A stretch of 64,000 bases of DNA from Nothophaeocryptopus gaeumannii (taxonomy: Eukaryota; Ascomycota; Dothideomycetes; Mycosphaerellales; Mycosphaerellaceae): positions 3,100,001 through 3,164,000 of the forward strand of contig JASISA010000027.1 of NCBI GenBank assembly GCA_031771865.1, in the 5' to 3' direction. Shown piece by piece: positions 35,181 to 46,851 of the stretch (position 1 is the first letter of the stretch; every line of letters begins with the position of its first letter). The notes below the pieces were generated by a model. The model saw only the letters and a program-made list of their open reading frames with translations. It did not search any database and was not told where the DNA came from. Position numbers and translations under genes: made by a program.

Positions 35181-35728
35181 AGGGAAAGGCAAAAAGGGTT
35201 GAACAGCAAGCGACCTGCGTGTTTGAGAATACCTTGAAAGAGAGACGTGTCAACAAAACAGTCTGGGTGAAGAAATCAGAGCAGGAGGAGCCTCTGGTCG
35301 ATTGACAAGGAGATGGCTTTCCCACGAAGCTTATGTGTAGAAATTCTTGTGTGGCTTTGGATTGAAAAGACGATAGATAATGAGTAACCATCGCACTAAT
35401 CATTGCTAACTGTTCGCTGTGCATCATTCCAAATGCTCATACCATCCATACCTCATGCCATCATCCGTACGCCTCACGTGCTGTGAAAAAGAACAATCTT
35501 CCCATGCAAGCCTCGACAGTGTCAACCAAAGCGCGTCCTTGTTGCGCAGCCATACGAAAAAGGCCGGCCCATACGAATCCACTGAGCGCCAGCCAGATTT
35601 CCCAAACAACACCACCCAATACCCTAAGCGCCTCGCCATTGCTTTGTACCGAACAACCGACATGAACAACATGAAAGCAACAACCACCATGACAATCATA
35701 ATCGCCAATGGCCCCCATGTCAAGTGCT
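35181..35728. other. Convergent 3' intergenic region
   Basis: About 0.55 kb between the stops of the flavin monooxygenase and Cdc14. Frames here are on opposite strands, mutually overlapping and without a domain. Nothing is called. Confidence 0.5.
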
Positions 35729-37909
35729 TCAAGAGCTCTTGTGTGCCCTAATCCCTTGCGTGCCCACGCTACCCACTCGCCCGCTGGTCTTGCGAACGCT
35801 GGTCTTGCCCTCTGTACTGCGGCGTATGGGCGAGGAGCGCTTCCCGACACTCAAATTGCCAATGCCATTGCCACTCTTCATCGAAGGCGTCTTTGGAGGA
35901 GGCTTACTTGGGCTGGAAACAACACCCGCAATGCTCTCGGCAGACTCAGGTCTGTTCTCGGCATCGCTGGTGTCGGTGGGCACGTCCCATTTGGTGGTGG
36001 TTGTAGTTGTGGTCGTGCAGGACACTGCCCTACGCTTCCCGCTGCGACTAACGGGAGATTGGCTGGCTTTTCGTGAGAGCGCGCGAAGGGCTCGGTCTTC
36101 TTCACTCTCGCTGGCCTCGACGACATTCCTGCTCCGTTGCGCGCTGACGGTCTCGCCGTCTGGCCGAAGTCCTAGTGGCTGGTTCTCTGTCATGACACGC
36201 CGGCTGCCATAGACCTTGTTGGTCTTGCGCGGTTGACCTGGGGTAGGGGCCGGAAGGTTCTCATCTGCCACGCCCAAGGTGCTGCCGCCCTTGATGTCAT
36301 CGGCGTGGTGTCTGCAGCCTGGGTTTGACGTCGGGGCGCCTTCGTTGTTTGTAATCTCGCCGAGCGCTCGCCGTGGGCTGACGGAGTAGCGATCGGCATT
36401 GGGAGGAGTAAATGTTTGCCCATTGCTCGCCAGTCGTCTGCTGGTCGTGTTTTGTAGCCTTGTGGGTGTCGCTGGCTGCATTGAGGCTATGATCTTGTCC
36501 TTCAGAGTATCCTCAAACCACCATTCGCGAAAGGTGCCTTGATTGAGGTGCAGCCAGTGCTGTTGTGGGCCAACTACCATCCCTGGACGCATGAATCGCA
36601 TAAACGCAATGACTTCGTTAGCCGTGAAGCCATAGCGGTAGATGAGGTAGGCGCCGATCAAGCAGCCCGTGCGACCCAGGCCAGCCTTGCAATGTACCGC
36701 AATGCCTTTCTTCTTATCGTTGATGATGCCGTGCGCGAGGTCGACAAACTTGCGGACCAGGTTCAAGGGAGGGCATGTCCCGTCGTCGAAAATCATATCC
36801 AAATGCTTGATACCGAGAGCAGTGAAGTAGGAGGGAGAATATAGCTCGGAATTGAGACGGACGACCAAGCCAATCCGTCGCTCAGCAAAGTGCGCGAGCA
36901 CATTCTTGAACGAGGTGGGAAGAGACGCATCCCGCTTGACGGCCGAGACAGATCTCGGCAGCTGCGTATATAGCGGGTCGTTCGGCTGGACGACATGTGT
37001 CGGCTGGTGCTGTGGCGAGGCGAAGGCCAGGAAGTCTGGCGATATCCAGTTGAAGTCGCCCATGTCGACGCGCTCATACTTTTCATACTCCTCCAGGCTG
37101 AATTCTTTCAGACCGACCAGGCCTTCCTCCTTTGCCTTCCACACACCGTAGACGACGTCCTGAACTGTGAGAGAGTAATCGGCCTGGCTGTAGCCGGCGT
37201 CGCGGAAGGGCATGCACGGCGGATCCATCTGAGCGATTGGGGCCAAGGCGAGATGGGGCGGCCAATTCTGAATCAGCACCATGTAGGTGGCGAGGATGCA
37301 AGCGGCGTTTGCGCGGCCTGTGCAAGCAGTCAGTACGGAAGAAGTCGGCAGAATGGAGCAGAGTGTGCGGGGCGATGGCCTTACTTCTTGAATCGGCATG
37401 GCTCCAGAAGACGACCGGCCGATTCTCGTTGTCCGGGTGGCCCAGCACCTCGTGAAGCTGGACGGCGAAGCGATAGAGGTGGCCGATGTGCAGCGGGCCA
37501 AAGTCGGCGTGGAAGGCATTGTAGAGCAGGCTGCGGTCGATGGAGAAATAGAAGGGCGGTGGCTGCGCTGCGGTGGGCGCGGCGGAGTGTGAGGCGGAGT
37601 GTTGGTGGGCGCGCGATGATCTCTTGTGTGGCGAGCGCGACTGCTTCTGCGGGTAGGGAAACGGCGTGCTCTCGTCCGGCGCATGCGTGTATGAGGCCAG
37701 GTATAGGCGGTCTGCGATGGCCAATGTCAGCCGCCATGTTTGCAAGACAGAATCTTGTGTGGTATGAGAAGCATACCCTGAATGTACTCGATGACCTGCC
37801 CGAAGCTGGTCAGGGACGCGGCGGGCACGTCGTTGACGGCGACGCTGGTGGTGGTGGTGCTGCTGCTGCTGGCGCTCTGGCGGGCATGGGCGTGGGCGTG
37901 GGGAGGCAT
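35729..37909 (-). CDS. CDC14: Dual-specificity phosphatase Cdc14
   Basis: Removes phosphate from Cdk1 sites to drive mitotic exit, septation and cytokinesis; nucleolus, spindle poles and septum. Model: complement of 37777..37909, 37385..37711, 35729..37317; 682 residues. Intron 1 (65 nt) gives VIEYIQDRLYLASY and intron 2 (67 nt) gives HADSRSRANAACILA, both as expected for Cdc14. The N-terminal inactive A domain (about 35-230, DRLYLASY to DVVYGVWKAKEEG) is followed by the catalytic B domain with HCKAGLGRTG (nucleophile about Cys363, Arg369) and general-acid Asp in HLDMIFDDGTCPP (331/332). After about 440 comes a Ser/Arg/Pro-rich disordered tail with several SP/TP sites, likely regulatory. The family is certain; the long tail is usual in filamentous fungi. 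Divergent from the SET gene. Confidence 0.95.
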
Positions 37910-38376
37910 GGCGGGACGGGAAGATTCGTGCAATGCCAATGTCAATGCAATGCAAGGGAAGGCAATGTCAATATCAATGCTGATGCTGATGCTGGTGCTG
38001 TTGCTAACAGGACTCTGGCTATGGCCGCCTCGGTGTAAGAATGCCCGTCGTCGAGTGAGTCTGGTGCCAGAGTGCGCTGAGGGTAGACGGATGTGCCAGA
38101 CACGGAAGCGCGGTACCTGAGGTGGTGGAAGATGGCAGCTCACTCACACGTACCCGCACATGTTATTAGCCCGTATGGAGTCGAACTGCATGTACTTCGT
38201 TGCTTTGTTGATCGCCCGGGCCCTGGTCAAAACTCTGGTGCCGGGGCAACCACCGCAACCACCACGCGCTTCGTCCCGCCCGCACGTGCTCTGCTCCCTC
38301 CTCAGTCCTCACCCCTCACAACCCACATACAGTCTTCTTCTTCTTCGCTCTATCCCAACGCACATGATAAGTTGCA
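37910..38376. other. Divergent promoter region
   Basis: About 0.47 kb between the starts of Cdc14 (minus) and the SET methyltransferase (plus). ATG/CAT-rich imperfect repeats of the type CAATGTCAATAT occur near 37935-38000, in the Cdc14 5' leader. No defined element was recognised. Confidence 0.5.
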
Positions 38377-40532
38377 ATGCCGTCGTTGATCGAACGTGGC
38401 AAGGCGGAGGGCTGGCTCCATCTCGACGCCGGAGCCATTCATCAATGGGCTGTCGCCAGCGGCATCCGGTTTACGAATGCCTCTCCTACTCGTGTCCCAG
38501 GACGTGGCATTGGCCTCGTCGCCGATAAGGACCTGCCCGCCGTTACAAGCCCACCCACCGAACTCATGGCTATCCCCGATACTCTGGTCCTTTCCCGCGA
38601 GACCGTCAAGCAGCATGCACAATGCGATCAGGACTATCGAGAATTACTCCACGGCCTGGGAGACTTTGGAAGAGTAGGTGCAGCCATGCAACTCTTCTGC
38701 ATTACCCGAGCATGCGAGATGCCTCTTGACTATCCAAGCGCAACTTGTTGGGTCATGAGCTATGCTCCAGGGGATCGCAAACGCCTTTGCTATTTCGCCC
38801 GGCTTGCAGCAGTTGCGCTGACTCCCCACCAGACGCCCAGAGGCTCCATCCTGTCCTTTCTCCTTTTCCAAGCTTCCATATCTTGCCCCCATCTTCCTGC
38901 GCGCGTTGGCGTGCATTGCCAGTTCACCGAGTGAGTAAGCAATTTTCCCTTGTCTTGTCTCGCCGCCGACGCCCGTACGTCTCGTCTCCCGCTTCTCCGC
39001 CTTGGAACGCACATGTTGATGGCAGCATTGTGCACATTTGCTTCCTTCCTCGCAATCTTGAGCAGGCCCGGCCTTGGCCTTGTGAACTTTTGCTTCTCGA
39101 TCTGGTCGTGTAGCAGCAACAAAGCTGACAGATCTTCCTCAGCTATGTCAAAACCTTGCCGTGCGAATCACTTCCAACATTCTGGACGCCGGATGAGCTT
39201 TCGCTGCTCGTTGGAACTTCACTCGCGCCCGCAGTCTCCTCCAAGCTCAAGAGTCTGCGCAGGGAATGGGATGGACTGTGTGAGTCGGCCGCCAGCACGC
39301 GCTGGTACCGGATGGTAGGTCCACATATTGAATTCGCTGATTGGATGCACGTCGATGCCATGTTTCGATCTCGAGCGCTTGATTTCTATGGCTCGTGTAT
39401 GATTCCGGGCATGGATCTGGCAAGCCACGCTGCCGGGGAGAGCACGAATGCCTTCTACGACCGTGCTGACCGAACATACAATCTGTGGCTGATGCCGAAT
39501 AAGAAAGTCGGCTGTCAAGAGGAAGTCACCATCACCTACGTGAGTGAGATTGACGCCGTTCACACCGACTGGTGAACCTCTGACATTTGCGCAGGGAGAC
39601 GAGAAAGGAGCTTGCGAGAGTGAGGAGCCTCCAACAACCATCCATCTCGCCGGGAACCGCATCGGCTAACCCATCGTTTGCAGTGCTGTTCTCGTACGGC
39701 TTCATCGATGATAACATGGACACTGCCGAAACATTGTATCTGGGTCTGGACCTACCGGAGAACGATGTCTTCCGAGCAGCAAAGCGAAAGATTGCGGATT
39801 GCGCCCCTGGGTTCAAGATTATTGACTTGGCCGCTGGCGCTGATACCGCTGATGAGGACACTTCTGACGGTGGGATCGACTGGAAGGGCGATTTCATCTG
39901 GCTCATATGCGTCGGCGAGGATGATGGCCTTCGCTTCGAACTGGCAAGAACTGTTGACGGCGAAATCGAAGAAATGCAAGCTACCTTCAATCATCAAGAA
40001 CTCACAGGTGGGGCAAGCGAGCTCCGCCGTTTGCTGGCCCAGACCGAGCTGTGGGACGTCTACAGGCTGCGGGCCATAGTCATCCTGCAGCAGAGGGTAT
40101 TCGACCAGCTGCAGCTCCTCTATAGCACGCAGGAAGAGGTCGAAGTGGCACGCAGCCGCGACGCTGTGGAGATCCGAGATCACCAGTACAATCTCTCGAT
40201 GAAACTGCGGCGGCTGGAATTTGAGTTGTTAGAGAAAGCCTATGAGGACTTTGAGAAACAGGTAAGTGAACTCTTGCAGGCATCTCTGTCGCGAACCGCA
40301 CGTGCATCGTTTCTACAAAAGCTTTTTGGCTGCGCTTTTGAGCTCTGCGGAGCTGCAGGCCGCACCTTCAGCATCTCATGCTCGTGCGGACCTTTCTGCT
40401 CAATCCCTATCGCGCGTACGCAAAGAACACTGACGCCGACGGCGAATACAGAAGCTTTCCTTGGCAGCATCGGAAGTTGTGGAGCGCTATCTCGCAGAGA
40501 TGAATGGTCAGTTTGATGCAGACTTTCCATGA
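38377..40532 (+). CDS. SET-domain protein lysine methyltransferase (RuBisCO LSMT-like)
   Basis: SAM-dependent lysine methyltransferase of the LSMT/Rkm type, which usually acts on ribosomal or other non-histone proteins. Model: 38377..38673, 38833..38930, 39143..39539, 39595..39619, 39684..40261, 40452..40532; 491 residues. Exon 1 starts MPSLIERGKAEGWL and contains the SET start (PGRGIGLVADKDL). Intron 1 (159 nt) is in frame and stop-free; removal gives GDFGRTPRGSILSFLL. The split SET domain resumes with RSRALDF, MIPGMDLASHA and ITITYGDEKGACEMLFSYGFIDD, which includes the catalytic-Tyr region, followed by a substrate-binding C-terminal domain. In the usual (D/N)xxNHS motif the Asn is replaced by Ser (LASHA). 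The last intron (190 nt) was set so that the coiled helix continues (EKQKLSLAASEVVERYL). The 25-nt exon 4 is small but required for the SET core. The last intron is the least certain part. Confidence 0.85.
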
Positions 40533-41691
40533 CCTGTAAAACTCGGCATGAACTACGCTATGCCTTGGTTGCAAACGTCGCTGGGATCATCACCTGCAAC
40601 CTGGAGGGTCATCAAGGATGTTCTGTGATGATACTGGGCTTTCGCTGCAGTCGCAAAGCATCTTGCAAGCCTTGGCGCGACACGCCTTCCAGAAGAGGCG
40701 TGTCGGGTGCAGCACCTCCTCTCGACGTTGACGCTTGCAGTCCTCTTCTGGCTGAGCGTTCTGCGATACCCCAGCTACAGTCGATCAAGCCGGATCTGCT
40801 TTGGACATGATCGTCTCCGTAAGCGTCGAAGGTTTCTTGGAAAAGTGTGCTGTTGTGCGAGCGCACCACGCAATCAATGTGTTTTGCGGGCACATACGAT
40901 GGCAGAAGGAATATGCGGCGGCATGATCACGCGTTCGCACGCATGAGGTCAGGTAGCCGCTCGTCGCTCGGACCTGTCTCGTCGTGCACACTCGAGAGGC
41001 CTCGATGGAAGTGACAAATAGAGCTGGGCTTTGGCAAGTATGCCCCGCTAATCCCAAGTTCCCTTCAGTCTTGGCTTTTGAACCACATCATACCATCATG
41101 CTTAGGCTGTCGTTTTGGCTGCTGGCTCCAGTCCCCCTCTTGCAACATGAGTACCATCGTAGGTAGTGCCTTGCAGGCAATCGAGAAGCTGGGCTGGCCA
41201 TTGGCCCATGGACCCGACGACTACCCCAGACTGCATAGGGCGAAGTTCACGCGGTCGGGACGTTCGGTTGTAGGGAAGGTTCAGCGCTGTCAGTGGACGA
41301 TTCTAGGCGCTCCCCACTCCTGGCAGCAATGCTGGAGTCTATTCCGGCGAGGCACGAATGGCAGATCTGCATTCTCGAGCTAGGACGTCTGTAGCGGAGA
41401 CGTGTGTGAAGGTCTCTCCGCAAAATGATCATGTGAACTGTGAAGTGAGCCCCAGCAATCGGTTCACGGTTCACGATTCACGGTTCACGGTGCACACTGC
41501 ACACTCTGTACACACTGTTGGTACGTACCGTGGCACGTCTTGCAGGCTGTCCGGACTCTTCCTGCCATGCTTTTGCATCACCGCATTGTTCTACCTCGTC
41601 CTGTTCTCGCTGCATTATTGTACTGTCTCCCACACACGACTGCTACCTTCTACCGCTGAAGCAGCCGGCCGTGCTGCTGCCCGTCGCCAGC
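40533..41691. other. Intergenic region with 7-bp repeats
   Basis: About 1.2 kb upstream of the FacB/Cat8-like gene. Four to five tandem copies of a GTTCACG-like heptamer lie at 41461-41491, about 200 bp before the ATG, followed by CACACTGCACACTCTGTACACAC. Other open frames are short and antisense to each other. No gene was recognised. Confidence 0.5.
41461..41491 (+). repeat. Tandem GTTCACG heptamers
   Basis: About four near-perfect consecutive copies of GGTTCAC/GATTCAC upstream of a carbon-source regulator. They could be a simple repeat or a clustered binding site; the sequence alone does not decide. Confidence 0.7.
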
Positions 41692-44534
41692 ATGCCCGGA
41701 ATCTTGCCAATGAAGGTCATCAAGGTGGGCGCAAATGCGCAGTCGAGGATTGCGCAGGCTTGTGACAGGTGTCGAAGCAAGAAGATTCGCTGCGACGGCG
41801 TACGACCGTGCTGTTCGCAATGCGCCAACGTCGGCTTCGAATGCAAGACGAGCGACAAACTCAGTCGGAGGGCATTTCCACGAGGATACACGGAGTCGTT
41901 GGAGGAGCGGGTGCGAGGCCTGGAGTCCGAGGTCCGAGAGCTCAAGGACCTGCTGGACGAGAAGGACGAGAAGATTGACATGCTGTCCCGATTACACTCC
42001 CACTCACATTCGCAGTCGTCGCATGCGATGCAACTGCCCTCGCCCCGCCGTCCTTCGACCGCAACCGCATCCGTCGAGTCACCTGCGGCAGGTGCCGTGG
42101 AAGCGCCAAGCAAGGACCATGTGTTCCGAGTGCAGCAATCTCCGTATCTACTCGACGACGAGGGCTCAGATTCATACTTTGCAGGAACTTCAAGCGGCCG
42201 CACGTTTATCGAGGCGTTCAAGCATCGCGTGCAGGAGACCGGACGCTCCACCGCAGATGTCGATACGTCGACATTGCTCCGGAGCAGCGTCCGCGAAGCT
42301 CCTGAGGCGACTGCACCGCCTTCATCCGTGGTGTTCAAGGCACCTCCAAGGCTTGTCTCCGATCAGCTGATCAACATCTTCTTCCAGGAGTGGGCTCCAC
42401 TCTTTCCGGTCGTACATCGGCCGACATTTCTGACACTCTACGAACGATATGTTGCAGACTCTGGTGCAATCGCCGACAAGGCTGAGGTCGCACAATTGAA
42501 TCTGGTGTTCGGCATAGCTTCTCTTTCGAAGGGCGAAAGAACGTCCGAGGACCTTGCGAGCTTCGAATCGCAATGGAAGGCTGCGCTGGACTCTATCATT
42601 GCTGACAACTCGATGCCGACGCTTCAAGCCCTGATTCTCGCCCAAATATACTGTGTGCAGCAGGGTGACTACACTAGATTGCTGTCCTACAAGGGACTCT
42701 CGACCACATTGTGCACCCGTCTTGGTCTACACCAATCTCAAAAGCGGTTTGCGCTGGGAACTTTGACTTGCGAGACCAGGAAGAAAGTGTTCTGGACCCT
42801 GTATACGGTCGACAGCTTTACTGCGGTGTTGCTCGGCTTGCCAAAGCAATTGAAAGACGATGATGTCCACTGCGAATTCCCCGTCGACGCAGACGACGAG
42901 TACGTCACCGAATGTGGCTTCCAACCAACTCTTCCAGGAGAATCGACAAAGCTCTCCAGCGCGTTGGCACTGTTTCGAGCTTCTCGGATTTTGTCACGAG
43001 TGCTGGAAGAAGTTTTTCCAGCGAAGACATCCTACGATCTCTCACTGAAGAAGCTATCAGAGCTTTCCGACGAATTGGAGAACTGGAGTGCACAATTGCC
43101 GCCTCATCTGCGCCTTCAATTCGCACAGGACAAGCCGTCTACCGCGACTATCAGCAGTCGTTCGCCGCTGCTCTCTCTTACTTATCATTACATTCGCTCA
43201 CTCATCCAGCGTCCTGTAGTCTGTGCGTCCATTGGCAACAGGTCGTCTTCTGCCATGATCGCAATGTCCAGCGCTTGCAAGCACATGATTCAGATCGTGG
43301 AGCTCTTGGACGAAAGAGGCCTCAGTTTCTCTTTCTGCTTGAACAGAGATGAGCTTGTCGTGTTGTCCGCCTTTGGCCTTCTTTTTCAGGTATTCCACCA
43401 GTGTGATCAGCACACTTTGAGACTAGCATACTAACTTCATTCAGGGACTGGGTCTCGATCCAAAGTCCAAGATTTTGAAAGATAACAGCAAAATGATATG
43501 TGCGGCTACCAGAGTGCTCAAGAAGACGAAAGCACCATGCGTTGACGAGCTGGAGCGGGTTGCCAACGCCTTTGCTCCTGCACCAGTTCAGTCCCCGTCC
43601 CCATCAGCGAAAACGCCATCGCTGTCTCGGCACAATTCGGAAGGGTTCAGCACCGCTCAGTCGTCGACGAGAAGACAATTAAAGGCCATAGCGTCTCGCT
43701 TCACCACCAGTAACAAGCAGCCTCCGAAGCTCGACGTTGTCGATGGCAGAAGGGCCACCGCGCATCAAATCAGCCTGCACCCGTGTAACAATCAGACCCA
43801 AAGCACACCATCCCTCCAACCCGCAGCCAGATACAGCCCATGTTCTCTGTCGCGATCAGAGCCGGCGCGCAGTCCCAGCAATCTGTACAGCCACCCAACT
43901 ACTTCCAACCCTCAGGTTCGCCCCTCGGCGCCTCCACAGGTGAAACCAAAGCCGAGCCCGAGCCCGCAGAAGATCACGAACCTAGACTATCTGTCTTTTG
44001 GAAACGACATAGATCCACCCATCGCTCAGACAAGCAAACCTCCCGCGCCGATCAAAACAGAATCGGGCCCCACAGATTGGGAGAAGCTGCTCGGAAGCCT
44101 TGACAACGGCGACACCAACATATATGATGCTTGGTAAGTTTTTGCCTGGGCGAAAGCGTTCTGGTTGTTTGTGACAATCACTAACCCTTCCACCTAGTTA
44201 TGGTGGCCCTCCTGTCGATGCTCTGTTGGATGCACCATCCATAGGTTTGCACACCAACCATTCGACGCCGACAGTGAGCGACACCCTTGCTTGGAATGCG
44301 GATATTTGGTCTCTTTGCCAGACGGAGACGAACACGAGTACCACCTCGGAGTTGCACGCGCCAGCCAGTATCATCTCGCTCTCCACGGACGAGGGAATAA
44401 GCAGCTCGGAGGATTTTGGGGCGGATTGGAATAGTGTGAGCAGCGCTCACAGTGAGACTTTCAGGGGCATTGTAATGCCTCAAGGAGATGATATGGCTAT
44501 AGAGAATAATTGGGAAGCGCGGCTGAATCTATGA
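41692..44534 (+). CDS. facB: Zn2Cys6 transcription activator of the FacB/Cat8 family
   Basis: Regulator of acetate, ethanol and gluconeogenic carbon use (FacB in Aspergillus, Cat8 in yeasts). Model: 41692..43389, 43445..44133, 44198..44534; 907 residues, with introns of 55 and 64 nt. The zinc cluster near residue 24 (CDRCRSKKIRCDG... CSQCANVGFECK) runs directly into SDKLSRRAFPRGYTESLEERVR and a coiled coil ELKDLLDEKDEKIDMLSRL; this block is highly diagnostic of FacB/Cat8. Next come a His/Ser-rich stretch, the conserved QQSPYLLDDEGSDSYFAGTSSGRTFIEAF segment, and the fungal-specific transcription-factor domain (about 220-560; QEWAPLFPVVHRPTFL, ALILAQIYCVQQGDYTR, VFWTLYTVDSFTAVLLGLPK). The tail is Ser/Pro-rich, then acidic (DWEKLLGSLDNGD), consistent with an activation region. 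The start was chosen at the first ATG close to the cluster. Target genes are not visible here. Confidence 0.92.
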
Positions 44535-44995
44535 ACCCTAAACGAATCAAAAGTGAACGAAATCGGCGTCGGGAGGGATGGGTTTGACCGAGTTGTACTA
44601 AGATACCAATGTTGAGCGCACTAAAAACAATTGCACTGTTTGCATGTGGTATGCTATCCAAGTTTCCCCGGATCAACGTCATACTCGTGCTTCTGTTGCG
44701 GTGCGACACTGTTTCGCCAGACAAATAGTTCGCCGTTGCTCTATCAGGCACGAGGACAGTGAGCGCCTGACATACTTGCATCGTGGCTGCAGAAACTGGG
44801 TACACGTGCAAGTGCAAGTGGTCGAGACCTGAGTTGTGACGTAAGACGACAGACAGACACATGCGCTGTGCTTGTTGTTTCCTTGCTTGAGCATAAACAA
44901 AGTCCATCAAACCCTTTCAAGGTAAATAACCCTCGTGGCCTCTGCAATTTGGAACAGGACAAATAGGAACAACACTTCGACACAGTTGCCCGATC
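44535..44995. other. Intergenic region
   Basis: About 0.46 kb between the FacB-like stop and the CsbD-like start, both on the plus strand. It holds a 3' UTR and a promoter. Nothing specific was recognised. Confidence 0.5.
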
Positions 44996-45826
44996 ATGTC
45001 TGACAAGGACACCTCGACCTTGCAGTCGTACATCGACGTAAGAGCACAAAGCAAATGCATCAGAAGACGAAGACAGATCTGACGAATTTGTTTACAGTCG
45101 GCTTCTGGCACGGCCCAGAAAGCGCTGGGTTCCCTGACAGGCAGCACTGTTGACCAGAAACAAGGTGAACAGAAGTGAGTGTGGCTCCAAGAGGCCGCGC
45201 TGATTCACATGCGAAAGGTCCGACCTCGAGATTACCCCGTGCTAACGCTGCTCCCCAGGCAAGATGTGGCCGAAGCCAAGAACCAGGCTTCACACGCCGG
45301 TGCCAATGTAGGCGGTTACTCTGTGTCCACTTCTGGCGTCGCCGCGAATGATCCAAACCGTCAGCAGGGCAGCTGGGTAAGTGAAGAAGGAGAAAGACGT
45401 TAGAGCGCTGGGGATGAGGGCCGATCGCTTGCTAATGCGTTGTCATTTCTGCAATAGAACCAGACGATCGGCTCAGGGAAGGCTTTCGTTGGTGGCGCTT
45501 TGGGAATGGAGGGACTGAAGAGAGAAGGCGAGCAGCAGAATGAGGAGGGCAAAGCTCAGGAAGTAAGTTGTTCGATGCAGGTGTCTCGCGGGTCTCTGAA
45601 GGGCGTTCCGCTAATAATTACTCATTAGGCAGCTGGGCAGCTCAACGACCTGGGAAGTGGTGTCAAGGATCGTATCAGTGGCACTGTAGGTGGAGCAGTC
45701 GCTGGTCTGACTGGGAACAAGGAAGCTCAAGCTTCTTATGAGGCCCAGCATGATCAAGGCAAGACGTTGCAGCGCGGAGTCGAAGCTGAAGTGCAGAAGA
45801 AGGCAGATGCGGAGCAGCAGAAGTAG
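44996..45826 (+). CDS. Small CsbD-like hydrophilic stress protein
   Basis: Model: 44996..45037, 45098..45174, 45259..45376, 45458..45562, 45629..45826; 179 residues from five small exons (introns 60, 84, 81, 66 nt). It begins MSDKDTSTLQSYIDSASGTAQKALGSLTG and is Gln/Glu/Lys/Ala/Gly-rich, with two related segments: an N-terminal one (SGTAQKALGSLTGSTVDQKQGEQ) and a C-terminal one (SGVKDRISGTVGGAVAGLTGNKEAQ). No membrane segment or signal peptide is present. Similar short fungal proteins are annotated as CsbD-like or as mismatched-base-pair and cruciform-DNA recognition (Hmp1-type) proteins, and are usually abundant under stress. The composition resembles LEA-like or disordered proteins. The molecular role is not settled. 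Exon phases all agree, so the structure is more certain than the function. Confidence 0.85.
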
Positions 45827-46851
45827 GCCATCAGGGCTGCATTCGACTATATAACAGAACAGCGATCGACGCGGTGGCCGAGAGGGCCCAGAAGCGAAGA
45901 CACAGATACCCAGAAGATGCCTTTTTTTTGACTCTCTAACCTAGTAGCCAAGAGGCTCCTTTCGTAGTCGACTCGTAGGCGTGGTGCGTACCTTACCGCG
46001 GCAGGCGATGCCAAATCCGAATCAGCATATCTATGCCCGACCATCATCCTTCTCGATGTTCTCGATGATGCCTTATAGAGTACATGAGGTTCTCTCCTGA
46101 GAGGGCGTAGAAGGAGGCATGGGCGAGGAATGCACGATGTGTTCTATGAACTGTCATAGCGCTCGGCAGCGGGTCGATACATGGCAGTTCCAGGTTGATG
46201 CCTCCGCCTCTGATATGCATGGATGGATAAGTTGCTAAGTCATCATCTCTTGGTCATCGCAATCCTTCAAGCTTGATGCTCACGTTTTGCGGCAAGCGCT
46301 CCGGCTTGCGAAGTTGTGATCCCTCCTCCTTCTCCTCCTCCTCTGTGCTTCTGTATTCGTGCCCTCCCTCCTCTGCAGCCACCGCCCGTGCACGTCAGCA
46401 TAAGGCAGCTCAAGATAGACTTAATTATGCGCCTCACTGATCAACACTGCTACTACTACTGTCATGGCGGCACCCCTACCACGAGCTTTTACGCGGCAGC
46501 ACAACCAGCACACTAAGATGGCTTGCTCGTCTTAACGCCGATCGGGATCCTTGCAGCTTGATATCTCCCATCGCAGGCCCATCAGAACCGCACCTAGTCG
46601 GATACCCGATATAAGCGACAGTAACGCGCCCGGCTCGAGCAACATTCCGCCCCTTCGAAGACGCAAGGCCGGCTATTCTTCCTACTCGACGTACTTCCAC
46701 TTCAATAGACTAGACCGCTGCCAACACCACCACCACCACTACCACCGCCTTGCTGTTACGCCTCAGCCCACTTCGACCCGCGCCCGTCTCAGCACTTCGC
46801 AGACCGAGTAACCAGCGTCGCCGCTTTTACGAGAGCGTTCATTGCTGTGCT
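45827..46851. other. Intergenic region upstream of NAD kinase
   Basis: About 1.0 kb. The right half is CT-rich, with (CAC)n-like triplets near 46720-46745, consistent with the NAD kinase leader. No gene or RNA was recognised. Confidence 0.5.
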
